Origin: Ferrovibrio sp035304305 | GTDB lineage: Bacteria > Pseudomonadota > Alphaproteobacteria > Ferrovibrionales > Ferrovibrionaceae | Direction of reading: 5' to 3' | Assembly: GCF_035304305.1 (NCBI RefSeq) | Contig: NZ_DATGQG010000026.1 | Coordinates: forward strand, 1 to 15,262 | Length of the DNA stretch: 15,262 nt | Part shown: positions 7,926 through 14,535 of the stretch, in pieces | How the letters are laid out: the number at the start of each line of letters is the position of its first letter | Numbering within the stretch: position 1 is the first letter of the stretch | Notes under the pieces: generated by a model | The model's input: the letters and a program-made list of their open reading frames with translations, nothing else | Database searches by the model: none | What the model was told of the DNA's origin: nothing | Program-made: the position numbers and the translations under genes

Positions 7926-7966
7926 TTGACACAAATTAATATCGGAATCTCTCCGCCGGGTAGGAT
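7926..7966 (+). promoter_or_regulatory. FNR-type promoter of the hsp20 operon
   Basis: TTGAC-ACAA-ATTAA (7926-7939) matches the FNR/FixK consensus TTGAT-N4-ATCAA at eight of ten positions when C is allowed at position five. A -10-like TAGGAT lies at 7961-7966, its centre 31 nt from the box centre, which is class II spacing. The implied start near 7973 leaves a leader of about 33 nt. The same bases also contain TTGACA, but no good -10 lies 16-18 nt after it. Confidence 0.55.
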
Positions 7967-8005
7967 TGGCCTGCATGTTCGATTTGCCTTTTATGGAGAT
8001 GTCCA

Positions 8006-8458
8006 ATGAGCAGGAACCTGATTCCGAGCAACCCGATGGAGTTACTGCATAAGGAGGTCGACCGCCTGTTTGGCGGTTTCTTCAACGACTTCTCGCTGCC
8101 GACCCTGCATGGGGAAAACGGCAGCCTGATGCCGAAAATCAATCTGAATGAGACGGACAAGGAATACCGTCTTGAGGCGGAAATGCCCGGCATTCCCAGT
8201 TCCGACGTGCAGGTGACCGTGGAGAACGGCGTTCTCACCATCAAGGGGGAGAAGAAGGCTGAAAAGGAAGAGAAGGACAGGAGCTACATCCGGGTCGAGC
8301 GGTCTTACGGCAGCTACCAGCGTTCGTTCGTTCTGCCGGACAATATCGACGAGGCGAAGATCTCGGCGTCCGGCAAGGATGGGGTGCTGACCGTGCTGCT
8401 CCCGAAGAAGGAGGGCGCGGCGCGCGCCGCCAAGAAGATCGAAGTCAAGCCGGCGTAG
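8006..8458 (+). CDS. Hsp20-family small heat-shock protein
   Basis: 150-aa ATP-independent holdase chaperone of the alpha-crystallin family. The N-terminal region contains HKEVDRLFGGFFNDF. The alpha-crystallin domain runs from about residue 40 to 138, with MPGIPSSDVQVTVENGVLTIKGE and the hallmark GVLTVLLPK near the end. The C-terminal KIEVKPA provides a short I-x-V-like tail motif for oligomer assembly. ATG 8006 follows GGAGAT at 7995-8000. A lipoprotein gene starts 22 nt after its stop, so the two are probably co-transcribed. It would bind unfolding proteins during stress; the upstream FNR-like box suggests induction when oxygen is low rather than a purely heat-driven response. No RpoH-like CCCCAT -10 was found. 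Confidence 0.96.
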   Translation: MSRNLIPSNPMELLHKEVDRLFGGFFNDFSLPTLHGENGSLMPKINLNETDKEYRLEAEMPGIPSSDVQVTVENGVLTIKGEKKAEKEEKDRSYIRVERSYGSYQRSFVLPDNIDEAKISASGKDGVLTVLLPKKEGAARAAKKIEVKPA

Positions 8459-8480
8459 GTCCTCAAGCGGGAGATTCCCC

Positions 8481-8780
8481 ATGAACAAGATTGCCAGATC
8501 GGCTGTAGCGTTCGTCCTGCCGGCGGTGTTGTTGGCCGCATGCGCGGCACAGCTGAGCCCGGAGGATCGGGCTGCGCTGGAGCAGGTTCGTGCGACAGCG
8601 GAAGCGGCGCGGTCAGAGGCCGCGAGCGCAAACCGCGCGGCACAGAATGCAGCGGAGGCTGCGCGCAGCTCGGAAGCGAAGGCGTCGGCCGCTGCCGATG
8701 CAGCCGCGCGGTCGGCTGCAGACGCGCGGCAGGCAAGTGAACGCGCGGAGCGGATGTTTGCCCGCTCGCAGCGAAAATAG
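8481..8780 (+). CDS. Lpp-like alanine-zipper lipoprotein with C-terminal lysine
   Basis: 99-aa precursor. A basic start (MNKIAR), hydrophobic core and lipobox LLAAC place the acylated Cys at residue 21. The mature 79 residues are an uninterrupted Ala-rich heptad helix (RAALEQVRATAEAARSEAAS and onward) ending ERAERMFARSQRK. This layout mirrors Escherichia coli Lpp, whose mature 58 residues form a trimeric helix ending in YRK, with the last Lys joined to peptidoglycan by L,D-transpeptidases. The difference of 21 residues equals exactly three heptads. GGGAG at 8469-8473 supports the ATG. It follows hsp20 by 22 nt and lies tail-to-tail, 4 bp apart, with an L,D-transpeptidase gene. I infer an outer-membrane protein that may be tethered to the wall; free lipoprotein is the alternative. 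Confidence 0.85.
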   Translation: MNKIARSAVAFVLPAVLLAACAAQLSPEDRAALEQVRATAEAARSEAASANRAAQNAAEAARSSEAKASAAADAAARSAADARQASERAERMFARSQRK

Positions 8781-8784
8781 GTTC

Positions 8785-9720
8785 CTATCGGGACTTGGAG
8801 GGTGAAAGCACCGGTAGCCGGTCGATGCGGACCGGCACGCCGGTGCGTCGCCAAGCCGCCTCAGCGACAAGATCCCATTCAATCCGTTTCCGTAGTGCGG
8901 GCCCAACGGTTTCCTGCAGCAATGCTGGCAACTCGACCGGGTCGTTCGGACGGAAATCGCCGCTGATTTCCAGATCGGCAGCCTGGTCGGCATCGGGATG
9001 AATCTCCAGCATCAATGCATGACCGGCCCAGCCGATTTTGACCGGCTGGTAGACAACATTGACGGGCAGCCCGGGGATGACATCCGGGTACAGTTCCCTG
9101 ATGTCGAACTCGTACAGGCGGAAGCAGCCATGGCTCACGCGGCGTCCTATGCCGTAGGGGCGATTGGTCCCATGTATGACCATGGCCGGCCAGCCGAGAT
9201 ACAGGGCCATGGATCCCAGCGGATTGTCGGGGCCCGGGCCGACCGATGACGGGAGATCAGGCCTTTCCGCCCGGATGGAGGGCGGGGGAAACCAGATCGG
9301 GTTTGTCTGTTTCCGTACGACCGCTGTTTGCCCGAGCACGATTCCGGTATTCTCCGCGGCCACGCCGATCGGGTAGCTTCGCGGTTGACCCGACGCCGGG
9401 AAGAAATACAGCCGCTGATCCGCGATGTTGATCACAATCCCCCGCCGCTTGGCCCGGGGCAGGACATGCTGCAGTGGAAGGAGGATTCGTGTGTCCGGTG
9501 GCGGCTGCCATGGATCGATGCCCCGGTTTGCCGCAACCAGTTCCGTGTAGCCGAGGTCGTAACGGATTGCGAGATCGGCCAGCGTGTCTTCCGGTTCAGC
9601 GACATGGTACCGAAGCTCGCCTATGACATCGGCCTGCGGCCGCTCCGGCTTTGCGAAGACGGCATTGGGCAGAAGGGACTGCGCGACCAGATGCATCAGA
9701 AATTCGCGCCGCAGATACAT
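8785..9720 (-). CDS. L,D-transpeptidase (YkuD/ErfK family) with LysM-like domain
   Basis: 311-aa periplasmic enzyme. The N-terminus has a Tat-like LRREFLMHL motif and an AVFA cleavage site near residue 23. A LysM-like peptidoglycan-binding segment (YHVAEPEDTLADLAIRYDLG, residues 38-57, through ILLP) precedes the YkuD catalytic domain, which contains HGTN (183-186) and SHGCFRLY (196-203) with nucleophile Cys199. Such enzymes use tetrapeptide donors to make 3-3 cross-links or to attach lipoproteins (ErfK/YbiS/YcfS type) or beta-barrel proteins to peptidoglycan. It starts 2 nt after the alcohol dehydrogenase stop, with no strong ribosome-binding site of its own, so translation is probably coupled. 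Facing an Lpp-like gene, it is the obvious candidate to anchor that lipoprotein. Confidence 0.93.
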   Translation of the reverse strand: MYLRREFLMHLVAQSLLPNAVFAKPERPQADVIGELRYHVAEPEDTLADLAIRYDLGYTELVAANRGIDPWQPPPDTRILLPLQHVLPRAKRRGIVINIADQRLYFFPASGQPRSYPIGVAAENTGIVLGQTAVVRKQTNPIWFPPPSIRAERPDLPSSVGPGPDNPLGSMALYLGWPAMVIHGTNRPYGIGRRVSHGCFRLYEFDIRELYPDVIPGLPVNVVYQPVKIGWAGHALMLEIHPDADQAADLEISGDFRPNDPVELPALLQETVGPALRKRIEWDLVAEAAWRRTGVPVRIDRLPVLSPSKSR

Positions 9721-9722
9721 GG

Positions 9723-10715
9723 TCAGACTTTTCGCATGGTCAGGACAGCGGCGCCGTTGATCCGGCCCGCGCGCAGGTCGGCAAGCGCCTCGTTCGCATG
9801 CTCCAGGTCGTAAGGAACCGGATGGATAGTTACCGGAACGGCCTCAAGCAGTTGGAAGAACGCCACCGCATCGCGCCGCGTCAGGTTTGCCACAGAGGAG
9901 ATGCTTCGCTCGCCCCACAGAAGCCGATACGGGAATGTCGGGATGTCGGACATGTGGATTCCGGCGCACACCACCCGTCCCCCCTTGCGCACCGCGGAGA
10001 GCGCTAGCGGAACCAGTTCCCCGACCGGCGCAAAGATGATGGCGGCGTCGAGCGGGACGGGCGGCAGGGCGGTGGATGGACCGGCCCAGGATGCGCCAAG
10101 CTGGAGGGCAAACCCCTGGGCAAGGCCGTCGCCCTCACGGGTGAATGCGAATACCATGATTCCCTGTGAAACCGCCACCTGGACGAGAATGTGGGCGGCA
10201 GCCCCGAAGCCGTATATTCCCAGCGTCTCGACCGGGCCGGCGAGGCGAAACGCGCGATAGCCGATCAGTCCGGCGCAAAGGAGAGGGGCGGCCGCCACAT
10301 CGTCGATATTGCGGGGAAGGAGAAAGCAGTATCGATGGTCAGCTACCGCGAACTCGGCATAGCCGCCGTCCGTGTCGTACCCGGTGAACCGGGCCTGATC
10401 GCAGAGATTTTCATCGCCCGCAAGGCAGCGGTGACATGCGCCACAGGCCCATGCGAGCCAGGGTATGCCGACCCTGTCACCGATGCTGAACCCGCTGACT
10501 TCAGGCCCGAGCGCGACGACCCGGCCGACAATCTCATGGCCCGGAACCAGCGGAAGCTTCGGTTCCGCAAGCTCGCCATCCAGAATGTGCAGGTCGGTAC
10601 GGCACACGCCGCAGGCCGCCACCTTGATCACAACCTGTCCCGGGCCGGCGCTGGGATCTGGAACCTCGGCGCAGATCAGCGGCTGACGGGCGGCGCGAAA
10701 CTGCATTGCACGCAC
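9723..10715 (-). CDS. Zinc-dependent alcohol dehydrogenase family protein
   Basis: 330-aa medium-chain dehydrogenase/reductase, oxidising alcohols or reducing aldehydes with NAD(P). GTG 10715 is chosen because AAAGGAGA (10721-10728 on the complement) sits 6 nt before it. Catalytic-zinc ligands are likely Cys38 (GVCRTDLH), His60-Glu61 (PGHE) and Cys147 (LLCAG). The structural zinc site is Cys91, 94, 97 and 105 in CGACHRCLAGDENLC. The cofactor loop reads GIYGFGAAAH, with Ala in place of the third Gly, as in the CAD2-like subgroup. A perfect FNR box and a TATCTT -10 lie upstream, so fermentative or redox-balancing use under low oxygen is likely. The L,D-transpeptidase follows in the same transcript. 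Confidence 0.93.
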   Translation of the reverse strand: MRAMQFRAARQPLICAEVPDPSAGPGQVVIKVAACGVCRTDLHILDGELAEPKLPLVPGHEIVGRVVALGPEVSGFSIGDRVGIPWLAWACGACHRCLAGDENLCDQARFTGYDTDGGYAEFAVADHRYCFLLPRNIDDVAAAPLLCAGLIGYRAFRLAGPVETLGIYGFGAAAHILVQVAVSQGIMVFAFTREGDGLAQGFALQLGASWAGPSTALPPVPLDAAIIFAPVGELVPLALSAVRKGGRVVCAGIHMSDIPTFPYRLLWGERSISSVANLTRRDAVAFFQLLEAVPVTIHPVPYDLEHANEALADLRAGRINGAAVLTMRKV

Positions 10716-10734
10716 GGCATTCTCCTTTGCGCTG

Positions 10735-10775
10735 AAGATAAATGCGTGGCCTGCCGGAATCTTGATTTGTATCAA
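10735..10775 (-). promoter_or_regulatory. FNR-type promoter of the adh-ldt operon
   Basis: TTGATTTGTATCAA (10762-10775) is a perfect palindromic FNR box with TTGAT-N4-ATCAA. On the complement, TATCTT at 10740-10735 is centred 31 nt from the box centre. The implied start near 10727 lies just at the ribosome-binding site, leaving a leader of roughly a dozen bases before GTG 10715. Confidence 0.75.
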
Positions 10776-10803
10776 CGTCGGGTAAAGCCGGACATTCTAG
10801 CTT
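10762..10803 (+). promoter_or_regulatory. Same FNR box serving the rightward protease gene
   Basis: From the shared box, a TAGCTT hexamer at 10798-10803 lies 32 nt from the box centre, giving class II geometry toward the gene that starts at 10861. The leader would be about 50 nt. The -10 match is modest, so the leftward promoter is the more certain of the two. Confidence 0.5.
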
Positions 10804-10860
10804 GCATTCATACCGGATACATCGCAGCGTTCAGCGGGACGCATCCACTGGCGAAAGATC

Positions 10861-11703
10861 ATGAGTCTGACCGACCTTTTCTGGCTGTTTTTTCTGGCCA
10901 CGGCCCTGGAACCCATGCTGCGGCAGAGGATACTGCTGCTGATGCGCGCGCGTAAGATCGCCCAGTTGCAGGCCCGGCGTGGCAGCCGGGTGATCACGCT
11001 GGTCCACCGGCAGGAAACGATGCGTCTGCTGGGATTTCCTCTCGTCCGCTACATCGATATTGACGATGCCGAAGAAGTGATCCGGGCCATTGAGGAGACT
11101 GACAGTCACACGCCAATCGACATCATCCTCCACACACCGGGCGGTCTCGTCATCGCTTCACTGCAGATTGCTGCTGCCCTCCGCCGGCGAAAAGGCCGCG
11201 TGACCGCCTTCGTGCCGCATCTGGCGCTCTCCGGCGGCACGTTGATCGCCCTGGCGGCAGACGAGATCGCCATGGCCCCGACCGCCATGCTGGGGCCCAT
11301 CGATCCCCAAATCGACGGCCTTCCAGCTGCCTCCATTGCCCGGGTTGTCCGCGACAAGCCCGTTGCGGAAATCGACGACAGAACGCTGATCCTCGCCGAT
11401 CTGGGCGAGAAGGCCACCGCCCAACTGCGCAAGGCCGCAGGCGAGCTGCTCTCCCGCCATATGGAGCCGGCGCAGGCAGCTGAGCTGGCCGATCAGCTCA
11501 GTCGTGGCGAATGGACGCACGATTATCCGATCAGAGCGGATGAGGCACTGGCGCTTGGCCTGCCGGTTACAACGTCACTTCCGGATGAAGTCCGGGAGCT
11601 GATGAGGCTCTATCCGCAGCCGGTCCGTACCACGCCGACCGTTGAATACAGTCCGGTTCCGGCACCGCGCCAGCCGAAATCAAGACGCGCCGTCCTGCCC
11701 TGA
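10861..11703 (+). CDS. SDH_sah-family (ClpP-fold) serine protease, membrane-associated
   Basis: 280-aa protein of the serine dehydrogenase proteinase family (PF01972-like, related to SppA/ClpP). A hydrophobic N-terminal segment (LFWLFFLATALEPML) should anchor it in the inner membrane. The crotonase/ClpP core shows HTPGGLVIAS (residues 91-100) for the oxyanion loop, LALSGGTLIALAADEI (121-136) with the likely nucleophile Ser124, and LGPIDPQI (144-151). The tail after residue 250 is Pro/Arg-rich. A family role in membrane-protein quality control is inferred; no substrate is known. ATG 10861 has only a weak GAAAG before it. It shares an upstream FNR box with the divergent alcohol dehydrogenase, and its stop is 1 bp from that of the convergent universal stress protein. 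Confidence 0.88.
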   Translation: MSLTDLFWLFFLATALEPMLRQRILLLMRARKIAQLQARRGSRVITLVHRQETMRLLGFPLVRYIDIDDAEEVIRAIEETDSHTPIDIILHTPGGLVIASLQIAAALRRRKGRVTAFVPHLALSGGTLIALAADEIAMAPTAMLGPIDPQIDGLPAASIARVVRDKPVAEIDDRTLILADLGEKATAQLRKAAGELLSRHMEPAQAAELADQLSRGEWTHDYPIRADEALALGLPVTTSLPDEVRELMRLYPQPVRTTPTVEYSPVPAPRQPKSRRAVLP

Positions 11704-11704
11704 T

Positions 11705-12532
11705 CTAGTGCGAGAAAAGGACAGGCTGGAACATTGCGCCGAGCATCTGTCGGGTGACGCCGCCAAGGACGGCCTCCCAGAGGCGCGGATAGCCGTAACC
11801 GCCCATCACGATCAGATCGGCGCCAATATCCATGGCGCGCGACTGGATCAGCGGGAAAGCCTGATCGTCGGGTGCGACGAAGGGCTCGACGGTGACCTTT
11901 ACGCCGTGGCGGGACAGGTGTGTTGAAATATCCGCTCCGGCAATCCGGTTCGCAACGGGATCCTGGGTGACCTCCAGCACCGTCACTCCGTGGGCCTTCT
12001 GAAGTAGCGGCAGCGCATCGGCCACGGCGCGGGCGGCCGGCGCCGATGCTTTCCAGGCGATGAGGATCTGCTGCCCGAAGGTGGTGTAGGGACACTCCTT
12101 CGGAACAACGATTACAGGTCTGCCCGATGTTACGATGACCCTGCCCGCGTCCGGTCCGACCGGCGGGCGCAGGTCGATTCCTAGCGGCGACTGGCCGATG
12201 ACGATCAGGTCGCTGTAGTACCCATGCAGATTAAGCAGGTCGTTCGCGCTGCCTTCTGCCTCCCGCCATTCAATAGGCAGGCCGTATCGCGCACTCACCT
12301 CGTCGACCAGTTTTCGCGCCAGACCGGCCCGCTCCTCTTCGGCTTCGTGCTGCAGGGCAATGACGGTCGCCGCAACACTGGTGCCGGTTACATCCGCGGG
12401 AATGACGGGTGGCCGGCGGATGTGCAATGCAGTGAGGTGGGCCTGGTGCAAGGCGGCAAGGCCCGCGGCATAGCCCAGCCGGCTGGAAGCCTCGGGCGTG
12501 GAATCCACATGTACGACAATATCGCGCAGCAT
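11705..12532 (-). CDS. Universal stress protein, tandem UspA domains
   Basis: 275-aa cytosolic protein of two fused Usp domains. The first (residues 1 to ~145) begins LRDIVVHVDSTPEASSRL and ends with VTSGRPVIVVP. The second (~150-275) begins QQILIAWKASAPAARAV and contains MGGYGYPRLWEAVLGGVTRQML, close to the nucleotide-binding pattern G-2x-G-9x-G, though the final Ser/Thr is displaced. Tandem Usp proteins typically sense ATP/AMP or act in survival under hypoxia and stationary phase. It begins 17 nt after the stop of the 123-aa gene, so both probably share the FNR promoter upstream of 12921. It converges on the SDH_sah gene, with 1 bp between stops. Confidence 0.95.
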   Translation of the reverse strand: MLRDIVVHVDSTPEASSRLGYAAGLAALHQAHLTALHIRRPPVIPADVTGTSVAATVIALQHEAEEERAGLARKLVDEVSARYGLPIEWREAEGSANDLLNLHGYYSDLIVIGQSPLGIDLRPPVGPDAGRVIVTSGRPVIVVPKECPYTTFGQQILIAWKASAPAARAVADALPLLQKAHGVTVLEVTQDPVANRIAGADISTHLSRHGVKVTVEPFVAPDDQAFPLIQSRAMDIGADLIVMGGYGYPRLWEAVLGGVTRQMLGAMFQPVLFSH

Positions 12533-12549
12533 CTCCGGTCCTCCGATGA

Positions 12550-12921
12550 TCAGGGTATGGGCAGGACTTTGGTCACCCGAAATGTATGCATGTCGCCATC
12601 TGGCTCCTTCACCGAGACATACTCGCCCGGCCGGAGGACATGCGCATCCAGGCGGAAGACGGTTTCATCGTCGTCATCTGAGAGGGGATCGTAGGAAAAC
12701 GCCCAAGCTCCGGATCCGGTATGTATGAGCATACCGTGGAGGTCAGCCCCATCCGGCTTGAATTGCCGCACGGTGCACCGTTTCTTCGACCTGTGCCATT
12801 CATCCGGGGAGAACCGGCCCGCCTCATTCAGGGGCGCAATGAACTCATAGCCTTGCCGCGGGTCTCCTTCCGGATGGTCTTTCTCACGCGCCAGTTCCAG
12901 GCGGATCATCTTCAGCGCCAC
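12550..12921 (-). CDS. Conserved-looking hypothetical protein (123 aa)
   Basis: I do not recognise a named family. GTG 12921 is chosen because AAGGAG (12934-12929) lies 7 nt upstream and because the FNR box at 12972-12985 would otherwise overlap the start of the longer frame. The protein is soluble, charged and without a signal peptide. It runs from LELAREKDHPEGDPRQGYEF, through a basic KKRCTVRQF, to an acidic stretch DPLSDDDDETVFRLD, and then LRPGEYVSVKEPDGDMHTFRV, which suggests a small beta-barrel. It is first gene of an FNR-box-led unit with the universal stress protein, so a role in the low-oxygen or stress state is inferred from context only. Confidence 0.8.
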   Translation of the reverse strand: MALKMIRLELAREKDHPEGDPRQGYEFIAPLNEAGRFSPDEWHRSKKRCTVRQFKPDGADLHGMLIHTGSGAWAFSYDPLSDDDDETVFRLDAHVLRPGEYVSVKEPDGDMHTFRVTKVLPIP

Positions 12922-12944
12922 GTCTCTTCTCCTTGCTTTTTCCC

Positions 12945-12985
12945 ATTCTGAGGGCTTCCCGTGACGCTGCATTGATGCGGATCAA
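12945..12985 (-). promoter_or_regulatory. FNR-type promoter of the 123-aa gene/usp operon
   Basis: TTGATGCGGATCAA (12972-12985) is a perfect FNR box. On the complement, CAGAAT at 12950-12945 is centred 31 nt from the box, giving a start near 12937 just before AAGGAG. In the other direction, GATAAA at 13006-13011 is centred 30 nt away, so a rightward transcript toward the Crp/Fnr gene is also possible. Confidence 0.75.
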
Positions 12986-13243
12986 GGAAAGGGTGTGCCT
13001 GACAGGATAAAACAACGGAGATTTCTGAAGGCAGTGTCCCGTCAACGGGCATAACACGTTATTCAGTATCCGGACTGAGACGTCATGATTGTCACAGACA
13101 CCAGTACAGGTGGGTTGCGCAAAGGGCGGTCTGCCAAGATAACTCCCAAAATAACTCTGCGTGACGGAGAAAATCGGAACTGGCATAATCGAAAGAGGGG
13201 AGGGACGGAAGGCTCGCCGGATCGGGCCGGGATGAGGTTGTCC
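12986..13243 (+). other. Leader/intergenic region before the Crp/Fnr gene
   Basis: No gene is supported here; the regulator's frame is open back to an ATG at 13085, but that extension lacks a ribosome-binding site and family similarity. The region contains three adjacent short inverted repeats at 13038-13078 and an AT-richer stretch. If transcription starts from the rightward face of the FNR box, the leader would be over 200 nt long. Confidence 0.45.
13038..13078. repeat. Three back-to-back short inverted repeats
   Basis: CCCGTCAACGGG (13038-13049), ATAACACGTTAT (13051-13062, a perfect 5-2-5 dyad) and TCAGT...ACTGA (13063-13067 and 13074-13078) follow each other with at most one base between. 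They could be operator sites or a folded leader; no T-run follows. Confidence 0.45.
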
Positions 13244-14014
13244 ATGATCTCGCCGCTCTTTCGTTGCTCGAAATGCCTTGCCAGAACCACCGCTTTCTGC
13301 GGGGCGATGCGATCAGCCAGCGAACTTGGCGCACTTGAAACAGCGCGTTTGGGAACCCGGAAGATCCGCGCCGGTGAAACCGTGTTTCACCAGCAGGACG
13401 ACGTGGACAAGGTTTACATCGTCCTGTCAGGCTGGGTTTACCTCTACCACCTGCTTGACGACGATCGCCGGCAGATTACCCGGTTTGCCATGCGCGGGGA
13501 CAGTTTTGGCGTAATAGCGCCTGGCAGGCACCGTGTCGATTTCGGCGCAGAAGCAATGGCCGACACCACGATTTGCGTTCTGTCCAACAGCCAGATTGCC
13601 GGCTTGCGCGAGCGCCATCCGGCCTTCTGTGACAGCCTCTTCGAACAGATAGAGGCTGACGAGTATGCGATGATGGACCTGCTCACGACGGTCGGGCGCA
13701 GAAATGCCGCGGAGCGCGTGGCCTTTCTGCTGAATTTCATCTATCAGCGCGCTCTTTCCCGTGGTTTGGCGGACGAATCTGGAAGTGTACAGTTCCCGGC
13801 ATCCCAGATCGTTCTGGCCGATGCCCTCGGTCTGACTGCCGTCCATGTGAATCGCGTGCTACGCAGTTTGCGCGAGTCCGGAATCCTGCAGCTCTCGCGG
13901 GGAAGGTTGACCATCCAGAGTAGGGAGCGCCTGGCCGGGCTGCTCCACATCAGTGAAACTTACCCGGCGCATCGCCACGGTCGTGAGCCCACTCACCGCG
14001 TAGGCACAGGTTAG
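13244..14014 (+). CDS. Crp/Fnr-family regulator with FNR-like cysteines
   Basis: 256-aa transcription factor. ATG 13244 is chosen because GAGG (13235-13238) precedes it and the upstream extension looks non-coding. Cys8, Cys11 and Cys19 (CX2CX7C, in FRCSKCLARTTAFC) plus Cys111 in DTTICVLS correspond to the four [4Fe-4S] ligands of FNR, so it may sense oxygen. The cyclic-nucleotide-binding-like beta-roll covers about residues 30-125 (AGETVFHQQDDVDKVYIVLSG), followed by the dimer helix and a C-terminal helix-turn-helix (ADALGLTAVHVNRVLRSLRE). The recognition helix has V-H-V-N-R where FNR has E-T-I-S-R, so its target site may differ from TTGAT-N4-ATCAA. No FNR box lies in the usual place before it. 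Confidence 0.92.
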   Translation: MISPLFRCSKCLARTTAFCGAMRSASELGALETARLGTRKIRAGETVFHQQDDVDKVYIVLSGWVYLYHLLDDDRRQITRFAMRGDSFGVIAPGRHRVDFGAEAMADTTICVLSNSQIAGLRERHPAFCDSLFEQIEADEYAMMDLLTTVGRRNAAERVAFLLNFIYQRALSRGLADESGSVQFPASQIVLADALGLTAVHVNRVLRSLRESGILQLSRGRLTIQSRERLAGLLHISETYPAHRHGREPTHRVGTG

Positions 14015-14059
14015 CGGCTTTTGCGGCGTGATTGCCGCCAGATGCGCCCCGATATTGCC

Positions 14060-14443
14060 TCAGGCTTTGGCCTTCTGATGTTCTTTCGCCGTTGACTGCG
14101 GTGCCTCGACGAGGCCGTTCTGCACGACTTGTGCAGCCTCACCCATACATTCCTGACATTCCCGCATGTCCGCCGCGACCCGTTCCCAGCTGCCTTTCAG
14201 CCATTCCTCGCAGAAAGTCGGAATCTTCGCGGCGTCACCGTTGGAAGACAGAATTTTCTTCGTGGTGTCGAGAGCAGTTTCCGCCGCGCGCTGGCGTCGC
14301 TGGAGCCAGTGCGACAGAAAGTTGCCGTAGATGTTTGTCAGCCGTTGCTGCACCGCCCAGTACCGCTCCGTCTGATTCAATGCTGCCTGGAAGAGCTGGC
14401 TGTTGCCTGTCCAGAGCTCCGGCTTCCGCTGTTCCTCGTCCAT
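14060..14443 (-). CDS. Phasin-family protein
   Basis: 128-aa helical, amphipathic protein resembling phasins, which coat polyhydroxyalkanoate granules. Starting at ATG 14443 is supported by AAAGGAGGA (14459-14451) 7 nt before it. The central part (SQLFQAALNQTERYWAVQQR through LQRRQRAAETALDTTKKIL) and the WLKGSWERVAADM segment have the spacing of helical phasin domains, and the tail is Ala/Lys/Gln-rich. Two Cys residues in RECQECMGEA are unusual. It converges with the Crp/Fnr gene, with 45 bp between stops, and has its own FNR-like promoter. PHA storage is a common electron sink when oxygen limits respiration, which fits the context. Confidence 0.75.
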   Translation of the reverse strand: MDEEQRKPELWTGNSQLFQAALNQTERYWAVQQRLTNIYGNFLSHWLQRRQRAAETALDTTKKILSSNGDAAKIPTFCEEWLKGSWERVAADMRECQECMGEAAQVVQNGLVEAPQSTAKEHQKAKA

Positions 14444-14471
14444 GCTGATGTCCTCCTTTGCCACCGGCTCC

Positions 14472-14513
14472 ATGGTAAGGCAGCCGCTCGTCCGGAATGT
14501 TGATCTGGATAAA
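14472..14513 (-). promoter_or_regulatory. FNR-type promoter of the phasin gene
   Basis: TTGATCTGGATAAA (14500-14513) differs from the perfect FNR palindrome at one base. On the complement, TACCAT at 14477-14472 is centred 32 nt from the box centre, giving a start near 14465, just before the AAAGGAGGA ribosome-binding site. Confidence 0.65.
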
Positions 14514-14535
14514 GGCGGGGCGGGAGTGAATGCAT

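Noticed and set aside
7973..8005. ROSE-like RNA thermometer before hsp20
   Set aside because: TTTGC (7983-7987) could pair with GGAGA (7995-7999) with a G-G mismatch as in ROSE elements, but the predicted leader is only about 33 nt, the pairing is short and no RpoH promoter is visible.
9427..9440. TTGAT-CACA-ATCCC, FNR-like string
   Set aside because: It lies within the L,D-transpeptidase coding sequence with no promoter context.
13085..13243. N-terminal extension of the Crp/Fnr protein
   Set aside because: The 53 extra codons have no ribosome-binding site at 13085 and precede the usual FNR-type N-terminus; GAGG before ATG 13244 explains the start better.
14023..14038. GCGGC-loop-GCCGC hairpin between the Crp/Fnr and phasin genes as a terminator
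   Set aside because: The stem is only 5 bp and no T-run follows on either strand.
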